NCBI GenBank assembly: GCA_002412715.1 | Contig: DHVP01000007.1 | Coordinates: 1 to 56,247, forward strand | Direction: 5' to 3' | DNA: 56,247 bases | Origin: Deltaproteobacteria bacterium UBA5205 | GTDB lineage: Bacteria > Desulfobacterota > Syntrophorhabdia > Syntrophorhabdales > Syntrophorhabdaceae | In this document: one piece after another, positions 25,307-33,688 of the stretch | Position numbering within the stretch: the stretch's first letter is position 1 | How the letters are laid out: every line of letters begins with the position of its first letter | Program-made: the position numbers and the translations under genes | Notes under the pieces: model-generated | Databases searched by the model: none | What the model saw: only the letters and a program-made list of their open reading frames with translations | What the model was told of the DNA's origin: nothing

Positions 25307-25771
25307 TCACCGGTTCTGTCTTCCCGGCATCGTGCTGTCCGGCAATGGTTCGTTCAGAATCAGCCAGTAGAGACCGAGTTGATTGACGGTCTCTGAGAAC
25401 TGGTTGAAATCGACAGGTTTCCTGATATAGCTGTTTGCCCCCAGACGGTAGCCGTTCACCACGTCTTGCTCTTCGTTCGACGAGGTAAGTATGACAACGG
25501 GAAGAAATTTGGTCCTTTCATCCTCCCGGATTCGTCGGAGCACTTCGAGGCCATCTATTCTGGGAAGGTTGAGATCAAGGAGGACAAACACGGGCAGGAT
25601 GGTCGTGTCCCTGCCCTCGTATGTGCCCGTCCCGAAAAGGTAGTCAATCCCTTCCGCCCCATCCCGGGCGACCACTACCTCGTTGGAGATGTTGTTTTTC
25701 TTGAAGGCCCGCAGAGTGAGGTCCACATCATCGGGATCGTCTTCAATGATAAGTATTGTCTTACGTTCCAT
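25307..25771 (-). CDS. CheY-like single-domain response regulator (Rcp1 type)
   Basis: Encodes 154 residues, starting at 25771 with an AGGGAGAA site. It is a lone receiver: acidic pocket IIEDDPDDVDL, acceptor Asp in VLLDLNLPRIDGLE, Thr/Ser in VVILTSSNEE and Lys in YIRKPVDF. The inserted loop before the acceptor Asp and the extended C-terminus are typical of Rcp1-type regulators paired with phytochrome-like histidine kinases. There is no output domain, so it likely acts in a phosphorelay or by binding a partner. It follows the Cache histidine kinase gene by 39 bases and is its natural partner. Confidence 0.92.
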   Translation of the reverse strand: MERKTILIIEDDPDDVDLTLRAFKKNNISNEVVVARDGAEGIDYLFGTGTYEGRDTTILPVFVLLDLNLPRIDGLEVLRRIREDERTKFLPVVILTSSNEEQDVVNGYRLGANSYIRKPVDFNQFSETVNQLGLYWLILNEPLPDSTMPGRQNR

Positions 25772-25810
25772 GAAATTCTCCCTTGAAAGACCAGCCCTTT
25801 CGTGTCTGCA

Positions 25811-27928
25811 TCACATTCTCTGGCCCTGAATTGTAAAATAAAATGTCGCCCCTTGTCCTACCTGAGCTTTCGCCCAGACCCTCCCTCCATGCCGATGTAT
25901 AACGCGCTTCACCGTGGCCAGGCCGATGCCGGTCCCTTCGAACTCGTTTTTTGGATGAAGGCGCTGAAAAGCTCCAAAAAGCTTATCGGCGTATTTCATG
26001 TCGAAACCAACTCCGTTATCGCGAACGAAGTATACCGTCTCGCTTTCCTGCGCGACCGCACCGAATTCTATCCGGGCCTTTTGGCTGCCGCGCGTGAACT
26101 TATAGGCATTTCCGAGAAGGTTTCCCATCGCTATTCCAAGGAGTCTCGAGTCACCTCTTACGGTAATTCCCTCCGCAACATAAAACTCGATGGTGCGGTC
26201 GGGGTTTTCATCCTTGAGGTCCAGCAATATTTCACTGGTAAGGCCGCTCAAGTCCACAGTCTCATCCCGCATGTCTTTTCTGGATATCCGGGAGAGTCTC
26301 AGCAGGTCGTCGATCAGCTGCGCCATGCGCTGGCTCGCCGCCCGCACGCGGGCCAGATAGTCCTTCCCCTGATCGTCCACCCTTTCACCGCAATCCTCGA
26401 GCAGTGCCTGGCTGAATCCATCAATGGCACGAAGCGGGGAACGCAGGTCGTGTGATACGGAGTAACAGAAGGCCTCCAGTTCCCTGTTAGCTACCTCCAA
26501 TTGGAGGGTTCGGTCGGCAACCATTTGTTCGAGCCCCTCGTTGAGCTTTTTGATTTCTTCCTCCGCCCTCTTCTGCTCGGTAACATCGTCAAAGATGGCA
26601 ATGACCTCCCCCGATGGCAATCTGTACACGTTGGTCTCCATCCAAAAGGAGACGCATTCATCGGTATAGAGGGACGATGGATGAAACTCCGCTGTTCCTG
26701 TTCTCCACACCCGCTGGAACACCCCAAAGAGGCCCATCTCTTTGATGCCGGGAAAGATATCGCAGACATTCTTTCCCATAAAATCTTCGTATACCCCGGT
26801 GATCTTTTGGGCCGCGTTATTAAGGTCAGCGATGATGAAGTCTTCTCCGTCCGGCGTCACCTTGCAGACCACAACGCCGCTATTCATAGTGTCAAAGAGC
26901 TCGCGAAACCGTATTTCGCTCTCCCTTAGGTTGTTCTCTGCCAGGAGCCGATCCATGGTTTGCCGGGTAATTACCTGCTTTCTGAAGTAAAGAAGTGATA
27001 TGCTGATTGTCAGGAACAGCAGGAAGGCAATGAGGAATGTTTGCAGGTAGTGCTCCCATTCAGAGAAAAAAACAGATCGCTGATCGCGGTCAACAAAAAC
27101 ATACCACCCTATGGAGGTCACGGGGGCAAAGGATACATACTTCTTCCTGCCGGCCCCGTCTGACACGGTGAAAGACCGGCCCTCGCCACCCTTTATCGCG
27201 TTGAACATGGCCAGAAAAGGATAGGGAACGAGCCTCTTGATAACGGGATTTAGACTCCCGTAAACCATGTTTTTGTTACGGTCCACGATGGAAATAGTCG
27301 CCTCGGGTTCCAGGGGGAGCCGCTTGACGAAGCTCTGAAGCCCGACAACACGTTGAGTGCTGACGAGAATGCCAATGACCTCACCTTTTTCGTCGAAAAA
27401 GGGAACGGCGATATGCGCAGCAGCGTCCTTCTCGCCGGCCACCCCGAGGGCAATGTCTGAGACATAGGGCTTCCAGCCTCTGCTTACACCCCTATACCAA
27501 TCATCGCGGGCGAAACTCATACCATGCATTTCGACCCGCTCGGGCTGGGAAGCCCACACCCTACCCCGCTTGTCCGCTATAACCAGGATATCTATACCGG
27601 GGCTGGTAGCTCCTAAGTTCACGAGGTGTTCCCGAACCGTCTTTGTGTTCTCTTCCCTAACCGCTTGCAGAAGAAGGGGCCGGTTGGCATAGGACATCAT
27701 AGTTCTTATGATCTTGTCTAGATGCTCTTCAAGAAGGAGAGAAAAAAGTTCCGCCGTGGTGCGGTCTTCCTTAAGGAATGTCCTTAGTGTGTTTATGCGG
27801 TGATCATAGAAATGAAATGTGGTTGCCCCGGCGAGGACAAAGAAAGCAAGCCCGATGATGAGGACAATGCTCCTTCTTTCCACGAACCACGGGTACAGGG
27901 GATCATTAGGGTACCGCTCGTCCTTCAT
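25811..27928 (-). CDS. dCache-PAS sensor histidine kinase
   Basis: Encodes 705 residues from ATG 27928, after an AAGGAGG site about 13 bases upstream; a longer in-frame ATG at 28009 runs through that site. The first membrane helix is at about 18-38 (SIVLIIGLAFFVLAGAT), then a periplasmic dCache-type sensor (about 40-300, with DILVIADKRGRVWAS, WYRGVS and ISIVDRNKNMVYGS), and a second helix near 308-328. One PAS domain (about 350-465) leads to a coiled coil, HisKA (CYSVSHDLRSPLRAIDGFSQ) and an HATPase domain (GNLLGNAYKFT, DNGVGFD, GTGIGLATVKR). The cytoplasmic half is of the phytochrome-like type that pairs with Rcp1 regulators. It is the first gene of the five-gene signalling cluster and so is the likely sensor of an external small molecule. 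Confidence 0.9.
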   Translation of the reverse strand: MKDERYPNDPLYPWFVERRSIVLIIGLAFFVLAGATTFHFYDHRINTLRTFLKEDRTTAELFSLLLEEHLDKIIRTMMSYANRPLLLQAVREENTKTVREHLVNLGATSPGIDILVIADKRGRVWASQPERVEMHGMSFARDDWYRGVSRGWKPYVSDIALGVAGEKDAAAHIAVPFFDEKGEVIGILVSTQRVVGLQSFVKRLPLEPEATISIVDRNKNMVYGSLNPVIKRLVPYPFLAMFNAIKGGEGRSFTVSDGAGRKKYVSFAPVTSIGWYVFVDRDQRSVFFSEWEHYLQTFLIAFLLFLTISISLLYFRKQVITRQTMDRLLAENNLRESEIRFRELFDTMNSGVVVCKVTPDGEDFIIADLNNAAQKITGVYEDFMGKNVCDIFPGIKEMGLFGVFQRVWRTGTAEFHPSSLYTDECVSFWMETNVYRLPSGEVIAIFDDVTEQKRAEEEIKKLNEGLEQMVADRTLQLEVANRELEAFCYSVSHDLRSPLRAIDGFSQALLEDCGERVDDQGKDYLARVRAASQRMAQLIDDLLRLSRISRKDMRDETVDLSGLTSEILLDLKDENPDRTIEFYVAEGITVRGDSRLLGIAMGNLLGNAYKFTRGSQKARIEFGAVAQESETVYFVRDNGVGFDMKYADKLFGAFQRLHPKNEFEGTGIGLATVKRVIHRHGGRVWAKAQVGQGATFYFTIQGQRM

Positions 27929-27998
27929 CGATGATCCTGTGCCTCCTTCACAAGGTTTACGGGAAAAGACCTTCGGCGAATTCTCCCGAATGGATATG

Positions 27999-28547
27999 TC
28001 AGAAGGCAAAGCCTACACTTATGATGCCCGCGTTTACAGACTCATTCGGGCTTGCCAGGCCACCGTTTGAATAGTGTCTGAACCTGCCTTCCAGAAACAG
28101 TCTCTCCCATTTGTAGCCAATACCGCCTTGAAGGATAAACAAACCGTGAGTTCCCTGCTCCTCGAACGCGACACTCGTATAGGCACCTCCAGCGCCGATC
28201 GTGGCAAAAACACCTCTGTGGTTCTTCTCGCCAAAGTAGTATCTTCCGTTTATGGTAAGGCCGACGTCAAGGCCGCTTGTCGGTCTATTCACGATGGCAA
28301 CATAGGGCTCGACGAGAAGGTTGAATTTGCCGGAGAGTGTTTTTTCGTAGCCGTATGCAACCTGTGCAAAGTCGTAGTAATCATCTCCATGCAGATGGCC
28401 GAGGCCCGAACCTTTATTAAAAGTAGCCAAACCGTATCCCACAGAGATTTCCTGTTGATCCGCAAGAACTGCACAGGGGGAAAATAATACGAAAAACGCT
28501 ATGAGAAAAAAAGAGGCACAAAAACATGGATGGGTCTTCAGTTTCAT
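27999..28547 (-). CDS. pagL: PagL-like lipid A 3-O-deacylase
   Basis: Encodes 182 residues. The start at 28547 follows AAAGGAGACC. Residues 1-29 are a signal peptide ending AVLADQ. The mature part is a small eight-strand-like barrel of alternating residues that ends in Phe (VGFAF), typical of outer-membrane proteins. The signature FRHYSNGGLASPNES near the C-terminus holds the His and Ser of the PagL catalytic triad, with a downstream Glu as a candidate third member. PagL removes the 3-O-linked acyl chain of lipid A in the outer membrane. It lies 70 bases upstream of the Cache kinase start on the same strand, so it could be read through into the signalling cluster, although function gives no clear link. 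Confidence 0.85.
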   Translation of the reverse strand: MKLKTHPCFCASFFLIAFFVLFSPCAVLADQQEISVGYGLATFNKGSGLGHLHGDDYYDFAQVAYGYEKTLSGKFNLLVEPYVAIVNRPTSGLDVGLTINGRYYFGEKNHRGVFATIGAGGAYTSVAFEEQGTHGLFILQGGIGYKWERLFLEGRFRHYSNGGLASPNESVNAGIISVGFAF

Positions 28548-28686
28548 ATTGGGTCTCCTTTCAGAAACGGTTTTAAGCTACAAACCGGGAATGTTTCCTG
28601 TCGGTCACACCGACAGCTTGCATGTAATTCTTCCTTTACAGCAACTGGAGAGATTTCCGCTCCAGTCCGAGCCAATGTCCTTTGCC

Positions 28687-28777
28687 CATAGATCACGGAC
28701 GAATAGCTTAAAGACAATATGGCATTAATAGTTACAGATAATAGGCTTGTCAAGACAACATAGATCACAGACGAATA
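28687..28777. repeat. Two 19-bp direct repeats, possible operator
   Basis: CATAGATCACGGACGAATA (28687-28705) and CATAGATCACAGACGAATA (28759-28777) differ at one base and start 72 bp apart, close to seven helical turns. They are not palindromic. They lie about 140-230 bases upstream of pagL on one side and 210-300 from the ATPase on the other, and would suit binding of two regulator copies. Confidence 0.55.
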
Positions 28778-28951
28778 TGGAAGAAACCTGGTCGTGGTTG
28801 TAAGACATGTACCCGTTGTGTTCCTTTCCTCCCACATGGGAAAAGAGACCCTGGAAGAAACGGAAAATATCACGCCCTATGATATGTTGTCAAAAACGGC
28901 GATGTGACTGTCCTAGCACACGCACCAACTAGAAACTAGATGTCAGCGTAC

Positions 28952-28981
28952 TTGACGTTTATTCCTCATATATGGTAATTA
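28952..28981 (+). promoter_or_regulatory. Promoter-like pair close to the DUF4143 ATPase start
   Basis: TTGACG (28952-28957) with an 18-base spacer and TAATTA (28976-28981) lies just before ATG 28989. Transcription would begin at or next to the start codon, and no Shine-Dalgarno site is present, so a leaderless mRNA is possible. Confidence 0.35.
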
Positions 28982-28988
28982 TACTTAC

Positions 28989-30155
28989 ATGATTGAAAGA
29001 CCATTCTGGATAAGCCGCGTAGAGGAAGCCTGGAAGCAGGTGTCCATTGTGTGGCTCGCTGGCGTGAGAAGGGTGGGGAAGACCACGCTCGTTCAGAGCC
29101 TTGGGGCAGACCGGACCCTTTATGTCAACTGCGATCTGCCTGTCTCGACGGACATGGTGGCCGACCCGGAACTGTTCTTTCGCAACTGTGATCACCCCAT
29201 CGTGGTCTTTGACGAGATTCACCGGCTTCCCGACCCTAGCATGGTCCTGAAGATAGGGGCTGATCTTTTTCCCCAATTGAAGATCGTTGCCACAGGCTCT
29301 TCCACGCTGGCCGCGAGCAGGAAATTCAAGGACACCCTTACAGGCAGGAAACGTATTGTCCATATGACCCCCGTGCTGTGGGATGAACTTTCTGCATTCA
29401 ACGCACCCCTTGTCCGACGTCTTTACCACGGAGGCCTCCCCCAGGCCCTTCTTGCCGAGTCAAAACCGATGGGATTTTACCGTGAGTGGATGGATTCTTT
29501 TTTTGCCCGGGACATACAGCAGCTCTTCGCTTTCCGCGACCCCGGGAAATTCACCATGCTCTTCGAGTACCTTCTGAAACAGAGCGGCGGGCAGTTTGAG
29601 GTCATAAGGACCGCCAGTACCCTGGGAATCAGTCGCCCGACGGTGGCGGAGTACTTGAGGGCCCTGGAAACCACCCAGGCCATGACCGTTATGCGACCCT
29701 TCCATGGAAGAGGGCAGAAAGAGATGATCAAGATGCCCAAGGTTTATGGTTTTGACACGGGCTTAGTGAGCTTTGCGCGGGGGTGGGATCCCTTGCGGCA
29801 GGACGACTACGGTCCCCTATGGGAGCACATTGTCCTCGAATATCTTCAGGCGCATGCATACGAGTCGCAGATTCAATACTGGCAGTTGGCTGATGACCGG
29901 GAGGTGGATTTTGTCATTGCCCGCACCAGAGACGAGGTGGACGCTATCGAGTGCAAGTGGAATCCGGAACAGTTCGACCCCGCTGGTCTCAAATTGTTCC
30001 GGGCCTGGTATCCCAAGGGAAGCAATTATATCCTTTCCCCCATTTCTGTGCCGGGCTATGCAAAGCGCATCTCTGGCATGGAAGTGTATGTCTGTAACCC
30101 GACAGGGTGGCGGGAAAGGTACCACAACCTGCCGGGCGAGGGACCGACGGGGTAA
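28989..30155 (+). CDS. AAA-type ATPase with DUF4143 domain
   Basis: Encodes 388 residues. The N-terminal ATPase has Walker A AGVRRVGKTTL (about residues 25-35) and Walker B IVVFDEIHRLPDP (about 70-82), then sensor GSS in IVATGSSTLAA. A winged-helix-like linker (TASTLGISRPTVAEYLRALE) joins it to DUF4143, which ends in a PD-(D/E)xK-like strand pair: REVDFVIA then DAIECKW, with Asp, Glu and Lys in the expected places. These proteins are common, poorly understood and often mobile. No ribosome site precedes the ATG. It stands alone and converges on copA; an imperfect GCAAAG/CTTTGC hairpin lies in the 61-base gap. Confidence 0.85.
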   Translation: MIERPFWISRVEEAWKQVSIVWLAGVRRVGKTTLVQSLGADRTLYVNCDLPVSTDMVADPELFFRNCDHPIVVFDEIHRLPDPSMVLKIGADLFPQLKIVATGSSTLAASRKFKDTLTGRKRIVHMTPVLWDELSAFNAPLVRRLYHGGLPQALLAESKPMGFYREWMDSFFARDIQQLFAFRDPGKFTMLFEYLLKQSGGQFEVIRTASTLGISRPTVAEYLRALETTQAMTVMRPFHGRGQKEMIKMPKVYGFDTGLVSFARGWDPLRQDDYGPLWEHIVLEYLQAHAYESQIQYWQLADDREVDFVIARTRDEVDAIECKWNPEQFDPAGLKLFRAWYPKGSNYILSPISVPGYAKRISGMEVYVCNPTGWRERYHNLPGEGPTG

Positions 30156-30216
30156 GCAAAGTCAGGGCTTTATCCTGTAACTGCTCTTTGCGGCAATTGA
30201 AAAACATTTGTCACGT

Positions 30217-32532
30217 TCATAATCGCACTCGTTTAAGTCTGAGCGAATTGCCAATTACGGAGACTGAACTGAAGCTCATTGCTGCGGCTGCTATCATCGG
30301 TGACAACAGTATTCCAAAGAATGGATACAACACTCCCGCGGCAATCGGCACACCCGCCGTGTTATAAATGAAGGCAAAGAATAAATTCTGTCTGATATTA
30401 CGCATGGTGGCCCGGCTTAATCGTCTGGCTCTGACGATACCCCGCAGGTCACCTTTGACTAACGTGATGCCGGCACTTTCTATTGCCACATCGGTACCTG
30501 TACCCATGGCAATACCGACGTGGGCCTGTGCCAGCGCGGGGGCATCGTTAATGCCATCACCCGCCATGGCAACAATACGGCCATCTGCCTGAAGTTGCTT
30601 AATTAGTTCGGTTTTTTGTTCAGGCAATACTTCGGCATGTACCTGGTCGATTCCCAGTTTGCCAGCAACGGCCTTAGCGGTGGTATTACTGTCACCGGTA
30701 AGCATCACGATCTTTATCCCTTCGGCATGCAAATCGCGAATGGCTTCGGCCGTTGAGTCTTTGATGGGATCGGCAACACCGATCAGGCCTGCTGCCTTGC
30801 CATCAATGGCGATAAACATGATGGTCCTGCCTTCGACGCGTTGTTTGTCTGCTTGTTGCGATAAGTCTCCCGCATCGATACCCAGGCTCTCCAGCAGTTT
30901 TACATTACCTGTCGCCACCGTATGTCCATCAACTTCACCCGTGACACCTTTCCCTGTAACAGACTGGAAGTCATCGGCCTTAGCCGGTTCGATCCCTTTC
31001 TCTTCCGCGCCACGTACGATAGCTTCTGCCAAAGGGTGTTCGCTGGCACGTTCGAGACTGGCGGCTATACGCAGTATCTCATCTTCGGTAAACCCTGGTT
31101 CTGCCTGCACTACGACCAGCTTTGGCTTGCCTTCGGTCAGAGTGCCGGTCTTGTCTACGACGAGGGTATCGACTTTTTCCATGATCTCCAGTGCTTCGGC
31201 ATTCTTTATTAAAACTCCGGCCATGGCACCACGCCCCGTTCCCACCATGATAGAAATGGGTGTAGCAAGTCCCAGTGCGCATGGACAGGCAATGATGAGT
31301 ACTGCAACAGCATTAACAATGGCATGCGCCAGGCGCGGCTCCGGGCCCCACACAAGCCAGACGATAAATGCAACCACGGCAACTGCAACTACGGTGGGTA
31401 CAAAATAACCTGCCACGACATCTGCCAATTTCTGAATTGGTGCTCGCGAACGTTGCGCTTCGGCCACCATATGAACAATTTGTGCCAGCAGGGTATCGGA
31501 GCCGACTTTTTCTGCCCGCATTACCAAACTGCCCGTTCCATTCACCGTCGCACCGATGAGTTTCTCACCGGCCAGCTTTGCCACGGGGATGGGTTCACCT
31601 GTGACCATGGATTCGTCTACGTTACTTTCACCGTCGATGACGGTGCCATCTACCGGCACTTTCTCGCCGGGACGAACACGCAAGGTATCACCGGGCTGTA
31701 CCTGCTCCAGCGGGATATCTTCTTCCGTTCCATCATTGCGCACGATCCGTGCCGTATTCGGAGCGAGGCCGAGCAGCATTTGAATGGCCGCATTGGTTCG
31801 CGAACGGGCACGTAATTCGAGCACTTGTCCCAGAAGCACCAGTGCCGTGATCACCGCCGCAGCTTCAAAGTAAACGTGAACCAATCCACTTTCCATTTGC
31901 ATGATGGGTGGGAAAATCTGTGGAAACAATAAGGCCACGACGCTGTATATCCAGGCTACTGACACGCCCAGAGCAATCAAGGTGAACATATTGAGATTCC
32001 AGGTTCGGACGGAATGCCATCCGCGAACAAAAAATGGCCAACCGCCCCACAATACAACAGGTGTTGCCAACGCAAATTCAATCCATTGAACTACTTGCAT
32101 CGAAATCCAATCCGGTAACCAGCCAGGCATCAAATCAGCGATCATAGCCAGAAAAAACACCGGCAAAGCCAGCACGGTGGAGATCCAAAAGCGACGACTC
32201 ATGCCGATAAGTTCTTCATTTCTTTCCTCGCCGCCGACAACCGGCTCCAGCGCCATACCGCACTTGGGGCAATTACCGGGATGATCCTGCACCACTTCAG
32301 GATGCATGGGGCATGTGTAGGTCATTGACCTGTCGGGTGTTTCATGGGGTGGCGAGGTTTCCTTGTCCAGATATTGTTCCGGGTGCTCCTTAAATTTGTG
32401 CAGGCAATGTTCACTGCAGAAATAATACTGTTTGCCTGAATAATGGTAATGGTATTCGGAGTCACCCGATATCGTCATGTTACAGACGGGATCTTTGTGC
32501 TGAACTTTTTCCGGAGTTCCTTGTGTACCCAT
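30217..32532 (-). CDS. copA: Cu(I)/Ag(I)-exporting P1B-type ATPase with YHS and heavy-metal-binding N-terminus
   Basis: Encodes 771 residues, starting at 32532 with an AAGGAGG site. The N-terminus has a YHS metal-binding module (KDPVCNMTISGDSEYHY, FCSEHCLHKF; about 12-55), then a zinc-ribbon-like heavy-metal-binding domain (YTCPMHPEVVQDHPGNCPKCGMAL; Cys pairs at about 73-97) in place of HMA domains. Core motifs are intact: TGE phosphatase loop (VTGEPIPV), metal-site CPC (IIACPCALGLATP), DKTGTLTEGK with the phospho-Asp, HPLAEAIV and MAGDGINDAPAL. The last helices carry YN and MSFSSVSV, the P1B-1 signature for monovalent copper or silver. It pumps metal out of the cytoplasm across the inner membrane. 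The upstream SHOCT and 28-residue genes are on the same strand 151 bases away. Confidence 0.93.
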   Translation of the reverse strand: MGTQGTPEKVQHKDPVCNMTISGDSEYHYHYSGKQYYFCSEHCLHKFKEHPEQYLDKETSPPHETPDRSMTYTCPMHPEVVQDHPGNCPKCGMALEPVVGGEERNEELIGMSRRFWISTVLALPVFFLAMIADLMPGWLPDWISMQVVQWIEFALATPVVLWGGWPFFVRGWHSVRTWNLNMFTLIALGVSVAWIYSVVALLFPQIFPPIMQMESGLVHVYFEAAAVITALVLLGQVLELRARSRTNAAIQMLLGLAPNTARIVRNDGTEEDIPLEQVQPGDTLRVRPGEKVPVDGTVIDGESNVDESMVTGEPIPVAKLAGEKLIGATVNGTGSLVMRAEKVGSDTLLAQIVHMVAEAQRSRAPIQKLADVVAGYFVPTVVAVAVVAFIVWLVWGPEPRLAHAIVNAVAVLIIACPCALGLATPISIMVGTGRGAMAGVLIKNAEALEIMEKVDTLVVDKTGTLTEGKPKLVVVQAEPGFTEDEILRIAASLERASEHPLAEAIVRGAEEKGIEPAKADDFQSVTGKGVTGEVDGHTVATGNVKLLESLGIDAGDLSQQADKQRVEGRTIMFIAIDGKAAGLIGVADPIKDSTAEAIRDLHAEGIKIVMLTGDSNTTAKAVAGKLGIDQVHAEVLPEQKTELIKQLQADGRIVAMAGDGINDAPALAQAHVGIAMGTGTDVAIESAGITLVKGDLRGIVRARRLSRATMRNIRQNLFFAFIYNTAGVPIAAGVLYPFFGILLSPMIAAAAMSFSSVSVIGNSLRLKRVRL

Positions 32533-32683
32533 CTCTCGATCCTCCTTGTGGGCCTAACTCCTCAGATTGACGGTGATGAGTCCGCCGGATTTGAATCTCT
32601 CCTGGTCAAATTCCCCGTTGCCTGTCCGGTGAAGAGAGCGTTGCTGGTCCATAAAGATACCGCACTGCCTGGGGTGGGGAGAT

Positions 32684-33004
32684 TCATCCAAGGTCTTTTT
32701 TCATTCTCTCATATTCTTCCTTTGTGATTTCCCCCCTTGCGTAACGCTTTTTCAGGATATCCAGGTGGCTTTCATTCTGTGTCGGCGTCTGGCCCTTCCT
32801 TTTCTGGAACTGAACAATGAAATAGATCAACAAAACAATCGCGATCAGGAATATTATCCACATAAACATTCCTCCAAACCCAAATCCGTAATGCATCATG
32901 CCTCCCCAGCCACCCGGACCATGCGGACCATAAGAGCCTTCACCGGAGCAGGACATGAGCAAGCCGTTTAGCATCACAAGGGATAATTCAAGATATCTTT
33001 TCAC
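32684..33004 (-). CDS. SHOCT-domain membrane protein
   Basis: Encodes 106 residues; the start at 33004 follows TAAGGAGG, which overlaps the stop of the 28-residue ORF. The N-terminus resembles a lipoprotein signal with LLMSC at residues 15-19. A Gly/His/Met-rich stretch (YGPHGPGGWGGMMHYGFGFG, about 25-44) may hold copper. One membrane helix follows (MWIIFLIAIVLLIYFIV, about 48-64), then the C-terminal SHOCT motif (LDILKKRYARGEITKEEYER), a short oligomerisation-type module. Proteins of this shape are often next to copper and silver export genes, as here, and may chaperone metal at the membrane; that role is inference. Confidence 0.85.
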   Translation of the reverse strand: MKRYLELSLVMLNGLLMSCSGEGSYGPHGPGGWGGMMHYGFGFGGMFMWIIFLIAIVLLIYFIVQFQKRKGQTPTQNESHLDILKKRYARGEITKEEYERMKKDLG

Positions 33005-33017
33005 CTTCGGGACCTCC

Positions 33018-33104
33018 TTATTTAATGGTATCGAAGACCTTCTTCAACTGTAATTCTACTTCCCGCGCTACTTTTTGAAGATCCACAATATCAACCATCT
33101 GCAT
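33018..33104 (-). CDS. 28-residue ORF at the head of the copper cluster
   Basis: A short frame with a very strong ribosome site: AAAGGAGGTT ends just before ATG 33104. The product MQMVDIVDLQKVAREVELQL, plus eight more residues, is a predicted charged amphipathic helix. Its TAA (33020-33018) is the start of the TAAGGAGG ribosome site of the SHOCT gene 13 bases away, so the two are tightly coupled. No Cys, His-rich motif or signal is present. It could be a leader peptide, a small regulatory or structural helix, or a heterodimer partner for the SHOCT protein. I do not recognise a family. Evidence for translation is the strong site and coupling. Confidence 0.65.
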   Translation of the reverse strand: MQMVDIVDLQKVAREVELQLKKVFDTIK

Positions 33105-33122
33105 AACCTCCTTTATTTTAAT

Positions 33123-33150
33123 AAAGTAATTACGATTGCGAGCTTGGCAA
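33123..33150 (-). promoter_or_regulatory. Candidate promoter of the copper cluster
   Basis: On the minus strand, TTGCCA (33150-33145), a 16-base spacer and TACTTT (33128-33123) lie about 20 bases before the start of the 28-residue ORF. I see no CueR-type long-spacer promoter with a dyad here, so copper control through a MerR-type regulator is not supported. Confidence 0.35.
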
Positions 33151-33297
33151 TGGATGTCTACTTTTCCCGACCTTTAACTCCCAATCCCATTCTACTCATT
33201 CGACGCCAATGGTCCGACTATGCGGACCTACTGATCTGTCCAGCCCTGTGAATGCAATGTTCATTGGCGCCCTGCCCTCTTTTTTTCGGAATCGAAA

Positions 33298-33675
33298 ATG
33301 TCCCCTTCTAATTATTTTTGCTTTGTCGGCCGGCACCTGGGACAATATTCAAGAGAGACTGCGTGTTCTTATCGAGGTGTACGGCGGGGACAGCGCCGAT
33401 GTTCTTGAAGAAGAACTCGACAGGGCGCGAATAGTACTTTCGAAAGATATCCCCGGCGACGTAATCACCATGAACTCGATTGTCCGTATCAAGACGTCGA
33501 TACCGGTGAGGAGCATCAATTTGCCCTTGTCTTCCCGGGGAACAAGGTCGAGACCGATACGGTATCCATCCTGGCCCCGGCAGGTATAGCTCTTCTCGGT
33601 TACCGGGAGAAGGATGTCGTGGAATGGCAAGTCCCGGCGGGAAAAAAGAGGATACAGGTACTTGAGGTATTGTAG
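33298..33675 (+). pseudogene. Rnk/GreA-like (nucleoside diphosphate kinase regulator type) gene, frameshifted
   Basis: The middle part reads LEEELDRARIVLSKDIPGDV followed by ITMNSIVRIK, the core of the Rnk/GreA C-terminal family. After 'VRIK' the frame fails. One frame over, the family continues as VDTGEEHQFALVFPGNKVET, SILAPAGIALLGYREKD and VPAGKKRIQVLEVL to TAG 33675. Adding one G near 33492 (AAGACG to AAGGACG) would restore it. The N-terminus is also uncertain: ATG 33298 is in the C-terminal frame, not the middle one, so a second single-base difference in the CCCC at 33302-33305 is needed to use it. Intact members bind RNA polymerase or act on transcription. It is either a decayed gene or contains sequencing indels. 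Confidence 0.75.
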
Positions 33676-33688
33676 CAGAAAAGGCTTG

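Larger units (their letters stand above)
28548..28988. other. Divergent intergenic region with regulatory-like repeats
   Basis: This 441-base gap lies between the pagL-like start and the DUF4143 ATPase start. It contains the pagL ribosome site at its left end, a 19-bp direct repeat (separate entry) and a promoter-like pair close to the right gene (separate entry). No gene or RNA is evident. Confidence 0.5.
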
